A DNA stretch of 12,487 bases from CAYUKK01 sp964445305 (GTDB lineage Bacteria > Acidobacteriota > Aminicenantia > Aminicenantales > UBA8522): assembly GCA_964445305.1 (NCBI GenBank), contig CAYUKK010000092.1, positions 1 to 12,487 on the forward strand, given 5' to 3'. Positions 1-6,678 of this stretch are shown here, in pieces. A program made the translations under genes and the position numbers. The stretch's first letter is position 1, and the number at the start of each line of letters is the position of its first letter. A model generated the notes under the pieces. The model worked only from the letters and a program-made list of their open reading frames with translations, was not told where the DNA came from and did not search any database.

Positions 1-22
1 TCTCGTGAGGCAACTCGTTCCG

Positions 23-52
23 TTGACACGAGCCGCGCCTTTTAGATACAAT
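23..52 (+). promoter_or_regulatory. Sigma70-like promoter of the response regulator / accD operon
   Basis: A perfect -35 hexamer TTGACA lies at 23-28. It is followed after 18 bp by TACAAT at 47-52, which matches five of six bases of the -10 consensus. The expected transcription start is near 58-60, only about 5-7 nt before the ATG at 65, so the mRNA would be leaderless or nearly so. A dyad CTCGTG (2-7) / CACGAG (27-32) overlaps the -35 box. It could be an operator or the remnant of an upstream hairpin, but this is unproven. The promoter also argues against the longer upstream reading frame starting at position 5, because that start would lie ahead of the promoter. Confidence 0.6.
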
Positions 53-64
53 GGACGCACTTCG

Positions 65-535
65 ATGACGGAAAAGAAAATCCTCATTGTCGATTACGAC
101 AACGCCAGCTTGGAATTGCTGAGCCAGCTGTTCCGGAGCCATCGTTTCGAGGTCATCACGGCGACGGACGGCCTTACCGCCTTCGAGAAGTTCAAGGAAG
201 AGAAACCCGATGCGGTCGTCCTCGAAGCCATCCTGCCCAAAATCCACGGGTTTGACCTGACCAAGAGAATCAGCGAGGAAACGCACGGCCGTGTCCCTGT
301 CGTCATTGTGACCGGCCTGTACCGGGGTCCCCAGTACAGGTCGGAAGCCTTATCGAGCTTTGGAGCGTCGGATTATTTTGAAAAGCCCGTGGACAAGGAG
401 AAGTTAGTCCGCTCGGTCATCAACCTGCTGAGTGAAGAGGAGGAGATCGAGGAAGACCTGCCTGACATGGACTCCGTCATGAGAAGCCTTGCCGAAAGAT
501 TGGGCTTAGAGGCCATGAGGGAGAATCAGGACTAA
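65..535 (+). CDS. Receiver-only response regulator with Glu at the phosphoacceptor position
   Basis: This is a 156-residue CheY-like protein with one receiver domain (about residues 4-125), a short acidic linker and a helical tail, but no DNA-binding or enzymatic output domain. The opening strand ILIVDYD keeps the first acidic residue (D10) but has Tyr at position 11, where the second acid-pocket Asp is usual. The phosphoacceptor motif reads VVLEAILP, so the expected Asp is Glu54 (GAA, 224-226). The switch Thr83 (IVTG) and Lys107 (FEKP) are kept. It therefore probably cannot be phosphorylated in the normal way and may be locked active or work as a phosphorylation-independent scaffold; that is inference. 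The ATG at 65 is preferred over an in-frame ATG at 5 because the 20 extra residues lack receiver similarity and overlap the promoter. accD follows after 9 nt. No cognate kinase is visible. Confidence 0.88.
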   Translation: MTEKKILIVDYDNASLELLSQLFRSHRFEVITATDGLTAFEKFKEEKPDAVVLEAILPKIHGFDLTKRISEETHGRVPVVIVTGLYRGPQYRSEALSSFGASDYFEKPVDKEKLVRSVINLLSEEEEIEEDLPDMDSVMRSLAERLGLEAMRENQD

Positions 536-544
536 CCTTTCGTT

Positions 545-1333
545 ATGAGCACCCTCTGGACGCGCTGCAACAATTGCCAGAAAATCCTGTACAAGCAGGA
601 CATTCTGGATAACCTTTACGTTTGTCCAGCTTGTCAATTCCATTTTCGGTTGTCAGCTGAACAGCGCTTGAACATGCTCTTTGACGAAGGGCAGTACACG
701 AGGCTGGACGAGACCATTTTCCCCGTTGATGCCCTCGGGTTTGAGGATTCCCAGAAGTATACCGAGCGTTTGGAGGAAGCTCAGAAGAAGACTGGTCTGG
801 CCGATGCCGTCATCAACGCCCGGGGGAAGATCGGCGGCATCGAGACCATCGTGGCGGCCATGGAATTTTCTTTTTTGGGCGGGAGCATGGGTTCAGTCGT
901 GGGAGAAAAGATTACCCGGGCGATTGAAAGAGCGGAGGCCGAAAAGCTTCCCCTGGTCATCGTTTCCGGGTCGGGGGGCGCGCGCATGCAGGAGGGCGCG
1001 CTGTCGTTGATGCAGCTGATGAAAACGAGCGCCGCGCTGGCCCGGCTGGGCGAGGCCCGGGTGCCTTTCGTCTCCATCCTCACCGACCCGACCACCGGCG
1101 GCGTGACAGCGAGTTACGCTATGCTGGGCGACCTCAACATCGCCGAACCCGGCGCTCTCATCGGCTTTGCCGGACCCCGGGTTATCGAGCAAACCATCAA
1201 AGAGAAGCTCCCCAAAGGTTTCCAGAGGTCAGAATTCCTCCTCCGGCATGGAATGCTCGACGATGTCATCGACAGGAAATCCCTACGCGCCTATCTCATC
1301 AAGGTGCTCCGCCTCCTCCTCAACAGGTATTGA
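545..1333 (+). CDS. accD: Acetyl-CoA carboxylase carboxyltransferase subunit beta
   Basis: This is the beta subunit of the acetyl-CoA carboxylase carboxyltransferase, which with AccA moves the carboxyl group from carboxybiotin-BCCP to acetyl-CoA to make malonyl-CoA, the first committed step of fatty-acid synthesis in the cytoplasm. At 262 residues it is at the short end of the family and begins almost directly at the N-terminal zinc ribbon, with Cys8, Cys11, Cys27 and Cys30 in the CxxC...CxxC pattern. The crotonase-fold core shows SGSGGARMQEG, DPTTGGVTAS, IGFAGPRVIEQTI and LPKGFQRSEFLL, all typical of AccD. The start has only a weak, distant AGGA upstream, so translation is probably coupled to the preceding gene (9-nt gap). 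Its TGA stop overlaps the folC ATG. An accD-folC pair is a common bacterial arrangement. accA and the biotin carboxylase genes are not in the window. Confidence 0.97.
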   Translation: MSTLWTRCNNCQKILYKQDILDNLYVCPACQFHFRLSAEQRLNMLFDEGQYTRLDETIFPVDALGFEDSQKYTERLEEAQKKTGLADAVINARGKIGGIETIVAAMEFSFLGGSMGSVVGEKITRAIERAEAEKLPLVIVSGSGGARMQEGALSLMQLMKTSAALARLGEARVPFVSILTDPTTGGVTASYAMLGDLNIAEPGALIGFAGPRVIEQTIKEKLPKGFQRSEFLLRHGMLDDVIDRKSLRAYLIKVLRLLLNRY

Positions 1334-2628
1334 TGAATTATGGTCAATGCCTTGAGTACCTGGAAAGCGTTCTCGCCACTGGCATCAAGTTCGGCCTGGC
1401 CAATGTCCGCGTCGTCCTCAAGGCAATAGGCCAGCCTCACCGGGCTTACCCTTCGGTCCTCGTGGCTGGCACCAACGGCAAGGGCTCTGTTTGCGCCATG
1501 CTCGCCTCCATTCTCCAAAGCCATGGTTTTCGGGTCGGCCTGTACACCTCGCCACACTTGGTGAGCATCCTGGAGAGGATCAAGGTTCAGGGAAGGCCGA
1601 TTCCGAGACAGAGCTTCTGTCAGGCTATAACCCTCCTCAAGGGGGTGATCGACCAGCTCATTGGCCAAGGAAAGCTCAAAGCACCCTTGACCTACTTTGA
1701 GACCCTTACCTGTCTGGCTTTCCTGTATTTCCGTGAACAGAAGGTGGACATAGCTGTCGTTGAGGTGGGGATGGGAGGAAGGCTGGATGCGACCAACGTG
1801 ATGACCCCGCTGGTCTCGGTTATCACGACTGTCTCGAGGGATCACGAGGAGTTTCTCGGTCGGACGGTGAGCCAAATTGCAGTCGAGAAAGCGGGGATTA
1901 TCAAGCGCCGGGTGCCAGTCGTGTGCGGCCTTTCCCGGGGCCGAGCCCGTTGGGTCATCGAACGAAGAGCAGCCAAGCTCAAGGCCCCGCTCATCACGGT
2001 CTTCGGAAGTCAAAGCAATTTTTCGAGCCTAGCCACGGCCAGAGGACATCGATTCCGGTTTTCCCTGTTTGGCCAGGATTTTAGCTTCACTCTTCCTCTT
2101 CGGGGTGAGCATCAGGGACGTAATGCAGCGGTCGCCTTGGCCGCGGCGCTCGTGCTCCATCAGACATGGCGGTTGCTAAAAAAAGACAAGATTCTTTTCG
2201 GGCTGAGTCGGACTCGATGGCCGGGCCGGCTCGAAATCGTCTCTCGCCACCCGCTTGTGGTTCTCGATGGAGCGCATAACGAAGAGGGAGCGCGGGCTCT
2301 TTTTTCTTATGCCCGAAAGTTTCTGCCCCGACCTCTCACCCTCGTCTTCGGCATCATGAAGGATAAGTCGATCCGCAAGGTGACGAGGATTCTCTTTCCT
2401 CTTGCCCGCGTTGTCATCCTGACTTCGTTTCCGTACCGCCGAGCGGCCTCCCCAGAAAAAATCAAGGTGGCTGCGCGAACGATAAGGGAAAGGACGATCC
2501 TGGAATCTGACACTCGCAAGGCCATTCTCAAGGCTCTTGAGCTTACCCCTCGCCGGGGGAGTATCCTCATCACGGGCTCCCTTTATCTTGTCGGTGAAGC
2601 CAAGCGCCAGTTTCCAGGTTGGGCCTGA
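1333..2628 (+). CDS. folC: Bifunctional folylpolyglutamate synthase / dihydrofolate synthase
   Basis: FolC is an ATP-dependent Mur-ligase-family enzyme that adds glutamate to dihydropteroate and/or extends the polyglutamate tail of folates in the cytoplasm. The 431-residue product has the P-loop GTNGKGS at residues 46-52, then TSPHLVSILERIKVQG, the TYFETLT segment, EVGMGGRLDATN and a DHEEFLG motif in the central ATPase domain. The C-terminal domain has LDGAHN (Asp312 to Asn316), GIMKDKS and TGSLYLVG. The ATG at 1333 overlaps the accD stop as TGATG; a TTG one codon earlier is less likely. Whether it has both activities or only one cannot be read from the sequence. It is followed by a 106-bp gap, the largest break inside the gene block, before the ATP synthase genes. 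Confidence 0.95.
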   Translation: MNYGQCLEYLESVLATGIKFGLANVRVVLKAIGQPHRAYPSVLVAGTNGKGSVCAMLASILQSHGFRVGLYTSPHLVSILERIKVQGRPIPRQSFCQAITLLKGVIDQLIGQGKLKAPLTYFETLTCLAFLYFREQKVDIAVVEVGMGGRLDATNVMTPLVSVITTVSRDHEEFLGRTVSQIAVEKAGIIKRRVPVVCGLSRGRARWVIERRAAKLKAPLITVFGSQSNFSSLATARGHRFRFSLFGQDFSFTLPLRGEHQGRNAAVALAAALVLHQTWRLLKKDKILFGLSRTRWPGRLEIVSRHPLVVLDGAHNEEGARALFSYARKFLPRPLTLVFGIMKDKSIRKVTRILFPLARVVILTSFPYRRAASPEKIKVAARTIRERTILESDTRKAILKALELTPRRGSILITGSLYLVGEAKRQFPGWA

Positions 2629-2669
2629 CCCCGCCAGGAAGGCCGTGGCTTCGGGGGTTCCGGAAATGC

Positions 2670-2698
2670 TTGCTTTTTTGGGGGGAAAATGGTAAATT
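2670..2698 (+). promoter_or_regulatory. Possible promoter ahead of the ATP synthase genes
   Basis: The 106-bp folC-atpF' gap (2629-2734) becomes AT-rich towards its 3' end. It contains TTGCTT (2670-2675), 17 bp, then TAAATT (2693-2698), with three of six and four of six matches to the sigma70 boxes. A second weak candidate pairs TTGCCC (2699-2704) with TAGCAT (2721-2726). No clear intrinsic terminator of folC is visible, so upstream transcripts could read through. The position makes a separate start for the ATP synthase genes plausible, but neither candidate is strong. Confidence 0.25.
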
Positions 2699-2734
2699 TT
2701 GCCCCTGATTTTCGAGTTTATAGCATAGAAAAAG

Positions 2735-3151
2735 ATGCTCTCTCTCGACGCCAATGTGATTGTCGTTTTCCTTATCGTCTGGATCCTTGTCTTCTTGCTG
2801 TCCAAGCTTTTTTTTGGTCGCCTGCGGCGCATTCGGGAAGAGAGAGAGAAGGGTATCGCCGGGAACAAGCGGGCTTACGAAGAGGCTCTCGAGAAGTGGG
2901 AGGCAAGCCTCCGAGAGGTAGAAAGGTCGATAAAGCAAGCCAGGGCGGAAGCGGAAGCCACCCGGGAATCCCTGGCCGCTGAGGCTCTTCGGGAAAAGAG
3001 CCGTATGGTTTCGGAGATTGGCCGGGAATGCCGGGCCCAGGTGGATAAGGCGCGGGCTGACCTCGAGCTGGTAGTCGAAGAGCTTAAAGCGAAGCTGGAA
3101 GAGGAAGCCACGGATTTAGCCGAAAGCATCGAGAGAAAGTTGCTGAGTTGA
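2735..3151 (+). CDS. atpF': F-type ATP synthase subunit b' (peripheral stalk)
   Basis: This is a 138-residue peripheral-stalk subunit that anchors the F1 head to the membrane sector. A single membrane helix lies near the N-terminus (about residues 8-27, rich in Val, Ile and Leu). It is followed by basic residues (RLRRIREEREK) and a long charged Ala/Glu/Arg coiled coil to the C-terminus, the usual b/b' layout. With a second b-type gene directly downstream, this one is best called b', and the stalk is probably a b/b' heterodimer as in cyanobacteria and many deltaproteobacteria. The ATG at 2735 places the membrane segment at the expected distance from the start, although only a weak purine-rich AGAAAAAG precedes it. 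The stop overlaps the next start as TGATG. The b and b' labels could be swapped. Confidence 0.88.
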   Translation: MLSLDANVIVVFLIVWILVFLLSKLFFGRLRRIREEREKGIAGNKRAYEEALEKWEASLREVERSIKQARAEAEATRESLAAEALREKSRMVSEIGRECRAQVDKARADLELVVEELKAKLEEEATDLAESIERKLLS

Positions 3152-3738
3152 TGGTGAAGAGGAAGTGCGTCGCCCTGTTGCTCCTGTTCAGCTTTCTCGT
3201 TTTCGAGGCGGCCGCTTCTTCCTCAACCGGGGAGCACGAGTCGGGCCTGGGCGATTTTCTGGGGAAAGTCCTTAACTTCTTGATTCTCTTTGGCGGGCTG
3301 GCCTTTGTCTTGGCCAAACCCATAAAGAACTATCTTCAGGAGCTTGTCCTTTCCATCCAGAAGACGATAGCTGAGACAAGAAGAGCTCGTGAGGAAGCAG
3401 AAAAAGGGCTCGAGGCAGTCCAGAAACGGCTTGAAGGGCTTGAAGCGGAGGTCCAGAAAATCAAGCAGGAAGGGGAGGCAGCGGGCCTGGCGGAAAGGGA
3501 GAAGATCCTGGCGCTGGCCCGCCAGGAAGTCGAACGCTTGAGAATCTACGCCCGCCTGGAGATCGAGCGGCACACCAGGGCAGCGCAGCGGCGATTGCGT
3601 GAACACGCGGCTGACTTGGCCATTACCCTGGCGAGGGCAAGGATAGAAAAGAGGTTGACGGACGACCTCCACGTTCGCCTCATTGAAAAATCGATTCAAG
3701 GTTTAGGCAAGCTCTATGAAGACACTCGTCCTGGTTAA
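3151..3738 (+). CDS. atpF: F-type ATP synthase subunit b with signal-peptide-like N-terminus
   Basis: This 195-residue second b subunit has an unusual front end. A basic n-region (MVKRK), a hydrophobic core and an Ala-rich site (EAAAS, about residues 20-24) together look like a cleavable signal peptide. They are followed by the usual membrane anchor (about 38-56, LNFLILFGGLAFVLAKPI) and a long coiled coil (about 65-180). Similar signal-bearing AtpF proteins are known from deltaproteobacterial-type operons. The ATG at 3151 overlaps the b' stop (TGATG), with GAGAGAAAG about 12 nt upstream as a possible ribosome site; a TTG one codon upstream is the alternative. The 3' end overlaps atpH by 23 nt. 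It would act with b' as the stator linking delta and alpha/beta to subunit a, whose gene is not in the window. Confidence 0.9.
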   Translation: MVKRKCVALLLLFSFLVFEAAASSSTGEHESGLGDFLGKVLNFLILFGGLAFVLAKPIKNYLQELVLSIQKTIAETRRAREEAEKGLEAVQKRLEGLEAEVQKIKQEGEAAGLAEREKILALARQEVERLRIYARLEIERHTRAAQRRLREHAADLAITLARARIEKRLTDDLHVRLIEKSIQGLGKLYEDTRPG

Positions 3739-4258
3739 AAAGTATACGCTCGGGCTGGTCAACGCTCTCAAGGACGAAGAGGAATTCTCTGTGGTCAGCC
3801 AGGAGTTGAGGGAATTCGCCCGTCTTCTTTCCACTAACGAGGACCTTTCCCGAGCCTTGGCTCACCCGTACATCCAGGCAGCCCGAAAGGTGCTGCTTGT
3901 CCGGGAAATTTTGGCTCGAGCCGGAGCCGCTGGCAAGACAACCCGCTTCCTTCTCCTTCTCCTCGAGCACGGCCGGCTCAGCCTTCTATCTGACATTCTC
4001 CAGAACCTCCCTGTTTACTGGCATGAAAAGAAGGGCGTTTCGACTTATGAGGTCAGCTCAGCGGTTTCTTTGACCGAGGGCCAAAAGGACCGGCTGAGGC
4101 GGGAGCTCGAAAACCTGGAAAAGCGACCCGTGTTTCTCCAGTTCAAGATCGAACCCGACGTTGTCGCCGGGCTTTCCCTGCGGAAAGGGAATGTCATCTA
4201 CGATGCTTCGATCAGGGGCCATCTCAGGAAGCTCAGGGAACAAATCTGTGAAGGATAG
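3716..4258 (+). CDS. atpH: F-type ATP synthase subunit delta
   Basis: This is the delta (OSCP-type) subunit, which sits on top of the alpha3beta3 head and joins it to the b/b' stalk. At 180 residues it has the normal family length. The N-terminal helical domain starts with KKYTLGLVNAL, the divergent equivalent of the usual RYAxAL opening, and runs to about residue 105. The C-terminal domain carries VSTYEVSSAVSLTEGQKDRL and the conserved end pattern PDVVAGLSLRKGNVIYDASIRGHL. The start at 3716 lies 23 nt inside atpF in another frame. No later start would keep the conserved first helix, so the overlap is probably real and implies coupled translation. AAGGA near its 3' end (4251-4255) serves as the ribosome site for atpA. 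Confidence 0.93.
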   Translation: MKTLVLVKKYTLGLVNALKDEEEFSVVSQELREFARLLSTNEDLSRALAHPYIQAARKVLLVREILARAGAAGKTTRFLLLLLEHGRLSLLSDILQNLPVYWHEKKGVSTYEVSSAVSLTEGQKDRLRRELENLEKRPVFLQFKIEPDVVAGLSLRKGNVIYDASIRGHLRKLREQICEG

Positions 4259-4266
4259 CGAGGACG

Positions 4267-5784
4267 ATGGAAATTAAAGCGGATGAAATCACCAAGATTA
4301 TCCAGCAACAGATCGAGGGCTATCAGGCGGAAGTCGATATCCAGGAAGTCGGGATGGTCACCTCTGTTGGAGACGGCATTGCCCGCATCCACGGCCTGGA
4401 CCGGGTCATGTACAATGAGCTGCTCGAATTCCCGAACAGCGTTTTCGGGTTGGCCTTGAACCTGGAGGAGGAAAGCGTCGGCGCTGTTCTTCTCGGGGAA
4501 AGTCATCTCGTTAAAGAGGGGGACATGGTCAAGCGAACCCACCGCATCATGCAGGTTCCTGCCGGACCAGCGCTCATCGGGAGAGTCGTCAACCCTCTCG
4601 GCATCCCCCTCGACGGAAAGGGTCCCTTGGAGACGGAGGAGTACATGGTCGTTGAGAGGTTGGCGCCCGGCGTTGTCGACAGGCTACCGGTTAGGGAACC
4701 GCTCCAGACGGGCATCAAAGCCATCGATGCGATGATCCCCATCGGTCGAGGCCAGAGAGAGCTGATCATCGGCGACCGTCAGACAGGGAAAACGGCCATC
4801 GCCATCGACACAATCATCAATCAAAAGCACTCGGATGTTATCTGTATCTATGTGGCCATCGGGCAAAAAAATTCGACCATCGCTTACATCATCAAGACCC
4901 TCGAGGATTATGGGGCCATGGATTATACGATTGTCGTCGCCGCTTCGGCCTCTGACCCCAGCCCTCTTCAGTATCTGGCGCCCTACAGCGGCTGCGCCAT
5001 GGGCGAGTATTTTCGTGACCGCGGGCAGCATGCCCTCCTGATCTACGATGACCTTTCCAAGCACGCCGCCGCCTACCGGGAAATCTCGCTCCTCTTGCGC
5101 CGGCCGCCCGGCCGCGAGGCCTATCCGGGCGATGTCTTCTATCTCCACTCTCGATTGCTGGAGAGGGCGGCTAAGCTGAACGACGAGTTCGGGGGAGGAA
5201 GTCTCACCGCCCTGCCCATCATCGAGACGCAAGCGGGCGACGTTTCAGGTTACATCCCGACCAACGTCATTTCCATCACCGATGGCCAGATCTACCTGGA
5301 GCAGGAGCTCTTCAACGCGGGCATTCGACCGGCTATCAACGTTGGGATTTCGGTTTCGAGGGTAGGGGGCAATGCGCAGATCAAAGCCATGAAGCAGGTG
5401 GCCGGGAAGCTCCGGCTGGACCTGGCTCAATACCGTGAGCTTGTCACTTTTGCCCAGTTCGGGACAGAACTGGACAAAGCCAGCCAGGCCCAGCTCGACC
5501 GAGGAGAAAGGCTGACCGAAATATTGAAGCAGAACCAGTACATGCCCCTTCCCGTCGAGAAGCAAATTCTGATTATCTATGCGGGCAACCGGGGGTATCT
5601 GGATGAATTTCCGGTGAGCAGGATCAAGGCTTATGAAGTCAAGTTGTATGAGTTCATGGACCGGGAACATCCGGACCTGGTCCAGAAAATCGCCGAGAAA
5701 AAAGTCCTCGACGCCGAGCTCGATGAAGCCATTGCCGCGGCCCTGCAGGAATTCAACGTCCGTTTCAAGCAAGAGGAAGGGTAG
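4267..5784 (+). CDS. atpA: F-type ATP synthase subunit alpha
   Basis: This is the non-catalytic nucleotide-binding subunit of F1, 505 residues and full length. The order of parts is standard: N-terminal helix (MEIKADEITKII), beta-barrel (about 28-95), P-loop GDRQTGKT at residues 169-176, the stretch from LLIYDDLSKHA through REAYPGDVFYLHSRLLERAAK, and the VGISVSRVGG segment with the arginine finger (Arg365) that completes the catalytic site on beta. The C-terminal helical domain includes ELVTFAQFGTELDKASQ. AAGGA at 4251-4255 precedes the start by about 11 nt, and the gap from atpH is 8 nt. Nothing suggests truncation or degeneration, and no feature distinguishes proton from sodium coupling, since that is set by subunits a and c. 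Confidence 0.99.
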   Translation: MEIKADEITKIIQQQIEGYQAEVDIQEVGMVTSVGDGIARIHGLDRVMYNELLEFPNSVFGLALNLEEESVGAVLLGESHLVKEGDMVKRTHRIMQVPAGPALIGRVVNPLGIPLDGKGPLETEEYMVVERLAPGVVDRLPVREPLQTGIKAIDAMIPIGRGQRELIIGDRQTGKTAIAIDTIINQKHSDVICIYVAIGQKNSTIAYIIKTLEDYGAMDYTIVVAASASDPSPLQYLAPYSGCAMGEYFRDRGQHALLIYDDLSKHAAAYREISLLLRRPPGREAYPGDVFYLHSRLLERAAKLNDEFGGGSLTALPIIETQAGDVSGYIPTNVISITDGQIYLEQELFNAGIRPAINVGISVSRVGGNAQIKAMKQVAGKLRLDLAQYRELVTFAQFGTELDKASQAQLDRGERLTEILKQNQYMPLPVEKQILIIYAGNRGYLDEFPVSRIKAYEVKLYEFMDREHPDLVQKIAEKKVLDAELDEAIAAALQEFNVRFKQEEG

Positions 5785-5796
5785 AGGGACCTGACC

Positions 5797-6660
5797 ATGC
5801 CAGCCCTCATCGACCTGCGAAGGCGAATCAAGAGCGTCAGGAATACCCAGCAGATAACCCAGGCCATGAAAACCGTTTCGACGGCTAAGTTCAAGAAAGC
5901 GCAGCGAAGGGTCATCGAGAGCCGGCCCCAATGGCACACGCTTCCCGGCCTCGTCGAACGCGTATCAGCCTGGGCGGGGGAGCAGATTTCACCCCTTCTC
6001 GACCGGCGCGAGGAAAAAAAGCTCGAAGTCCTTGTCATCACGTCCGATAAGGGGTTGTGCGGGGCTTTCAACTCTAACCTTCTCGCTCGAGCCATGGCCT
6101 TTCTTGAAGAGAAGCGGAGCCAAGCGGAAATCGGCCTCGTCCTGGTGGGGAAGAAAGCTGTTCATTTTTTCAAGAAGCAGCCTTTCGCCATTCATCGGGC
6201 TTATTCCGATAAAACCGATAGAATTACTAAACAAGAGCTCAGAGACGTGGCTCATTTTCTGATGCGGCAATACGCCTGGGCTCGAGTGGATGCGGTCTAC
6301 GCCATCTATAACGAATTCAAATCTATCCTCAGCCCGAGGATCACCGTCGCCCGGTTACTCCCCGTGCCTTCGACCGAGACGCTGCTTCCTGCTGGTTCGT
6401 GGCCGCCGGATTGGATGCCCGAGGCGGCTCGCCTCCTCCATTCCCTCCTGCCCCTTTATATGGAAACCCAAGTTTACCATTGCTTTTTTGAATCGATGGC
6501 CGCCGAGCAAGCGGCCCGGATGATGGCCATGGAGAACGCGACCAAGAACGCGGAAGAGCTGATTTCTGATTTAATCCTCGTGCTGAACAAGATTCGGCAG
6601 GCCTCAATCACCAAGGAATTGCTCGAAATCATGACCGCCGTCGAGGCCCTGGCCAAATAA
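5797..6660 (+). CDS. atpG: F-type ATP synthase subunit gamma
   Basis: Gamma is the central rotor shaft of F1, whose N- and C-terminal helices form the coiled coil that turns inside the alpha3beta3 ring. At 287 residues it has typical length. The N-terminus PALIDLRRRIKSVRNTQQITQAMKTV is replaced here by position: residues 2-14 hold the LRRRIKSV basic helix, followed by the TQQITQAMK motif at about 17-25. The Rossmann-like middle shows VLVITSDKGLCGAFN. The C-terminal helix has the conserved SxMAAEQAARMMAMENATKNA pattern (about 229-248) and ends with ITKELLEI. An AGAGGGA ribosome site (5783-5789) overlaps the atpA stop and lies about 7 nt before the ATG. No chloroplast-type regulatory disulfide insert is evident. 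Confidence 0.98.
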   Translation: MPALIDLRRRIKSVRNTQQITQAMKTVSTAKFKKAQRRVIESRPQWHTLPGLVERVSAWAGEQISPLLDRREEKKLEVLVITSDKGLCGAFNSNLLARAMAFLEEKRSQAEIGLVLVGKKAVHFFKKQPFAIHRAYSDKTDRITKQELRDVAHFLMRQYAWARVDAVYAIYNEFKSILSPRITVARLLPVPSTETLLPAGSWPPDWMPEAARLLHSLLPLYMETQVYHCFFESMAAEQAARMMAMENATKNAEELISDLILVLNKIRQASITKELLEIMTAVEALAK

Positions 6661-6678
6661 AAGGACGGGAGATGCGCC

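Noticed and set aside
5..64. Upstream extension of the response regulator from an ATG at position 5
   Set aside because: The 20 added residues do not belong to the receiver fold, and the start lies ahead of the predicted -35 box; the ATG at 65 begins the first beta strand properly.
1291..2013. 240-codon open frame on the minus strand across folC
   Set aside because: It is a shadow of the well-supported folC frame, with no recognisable motif of its own.
2176..2868. 230-codon minus-strand frame spanning folC and the folC-atpF' gap
   Set aside because: Basic, low-complexity translation overlapping two clear plus-strand genes; no motif.
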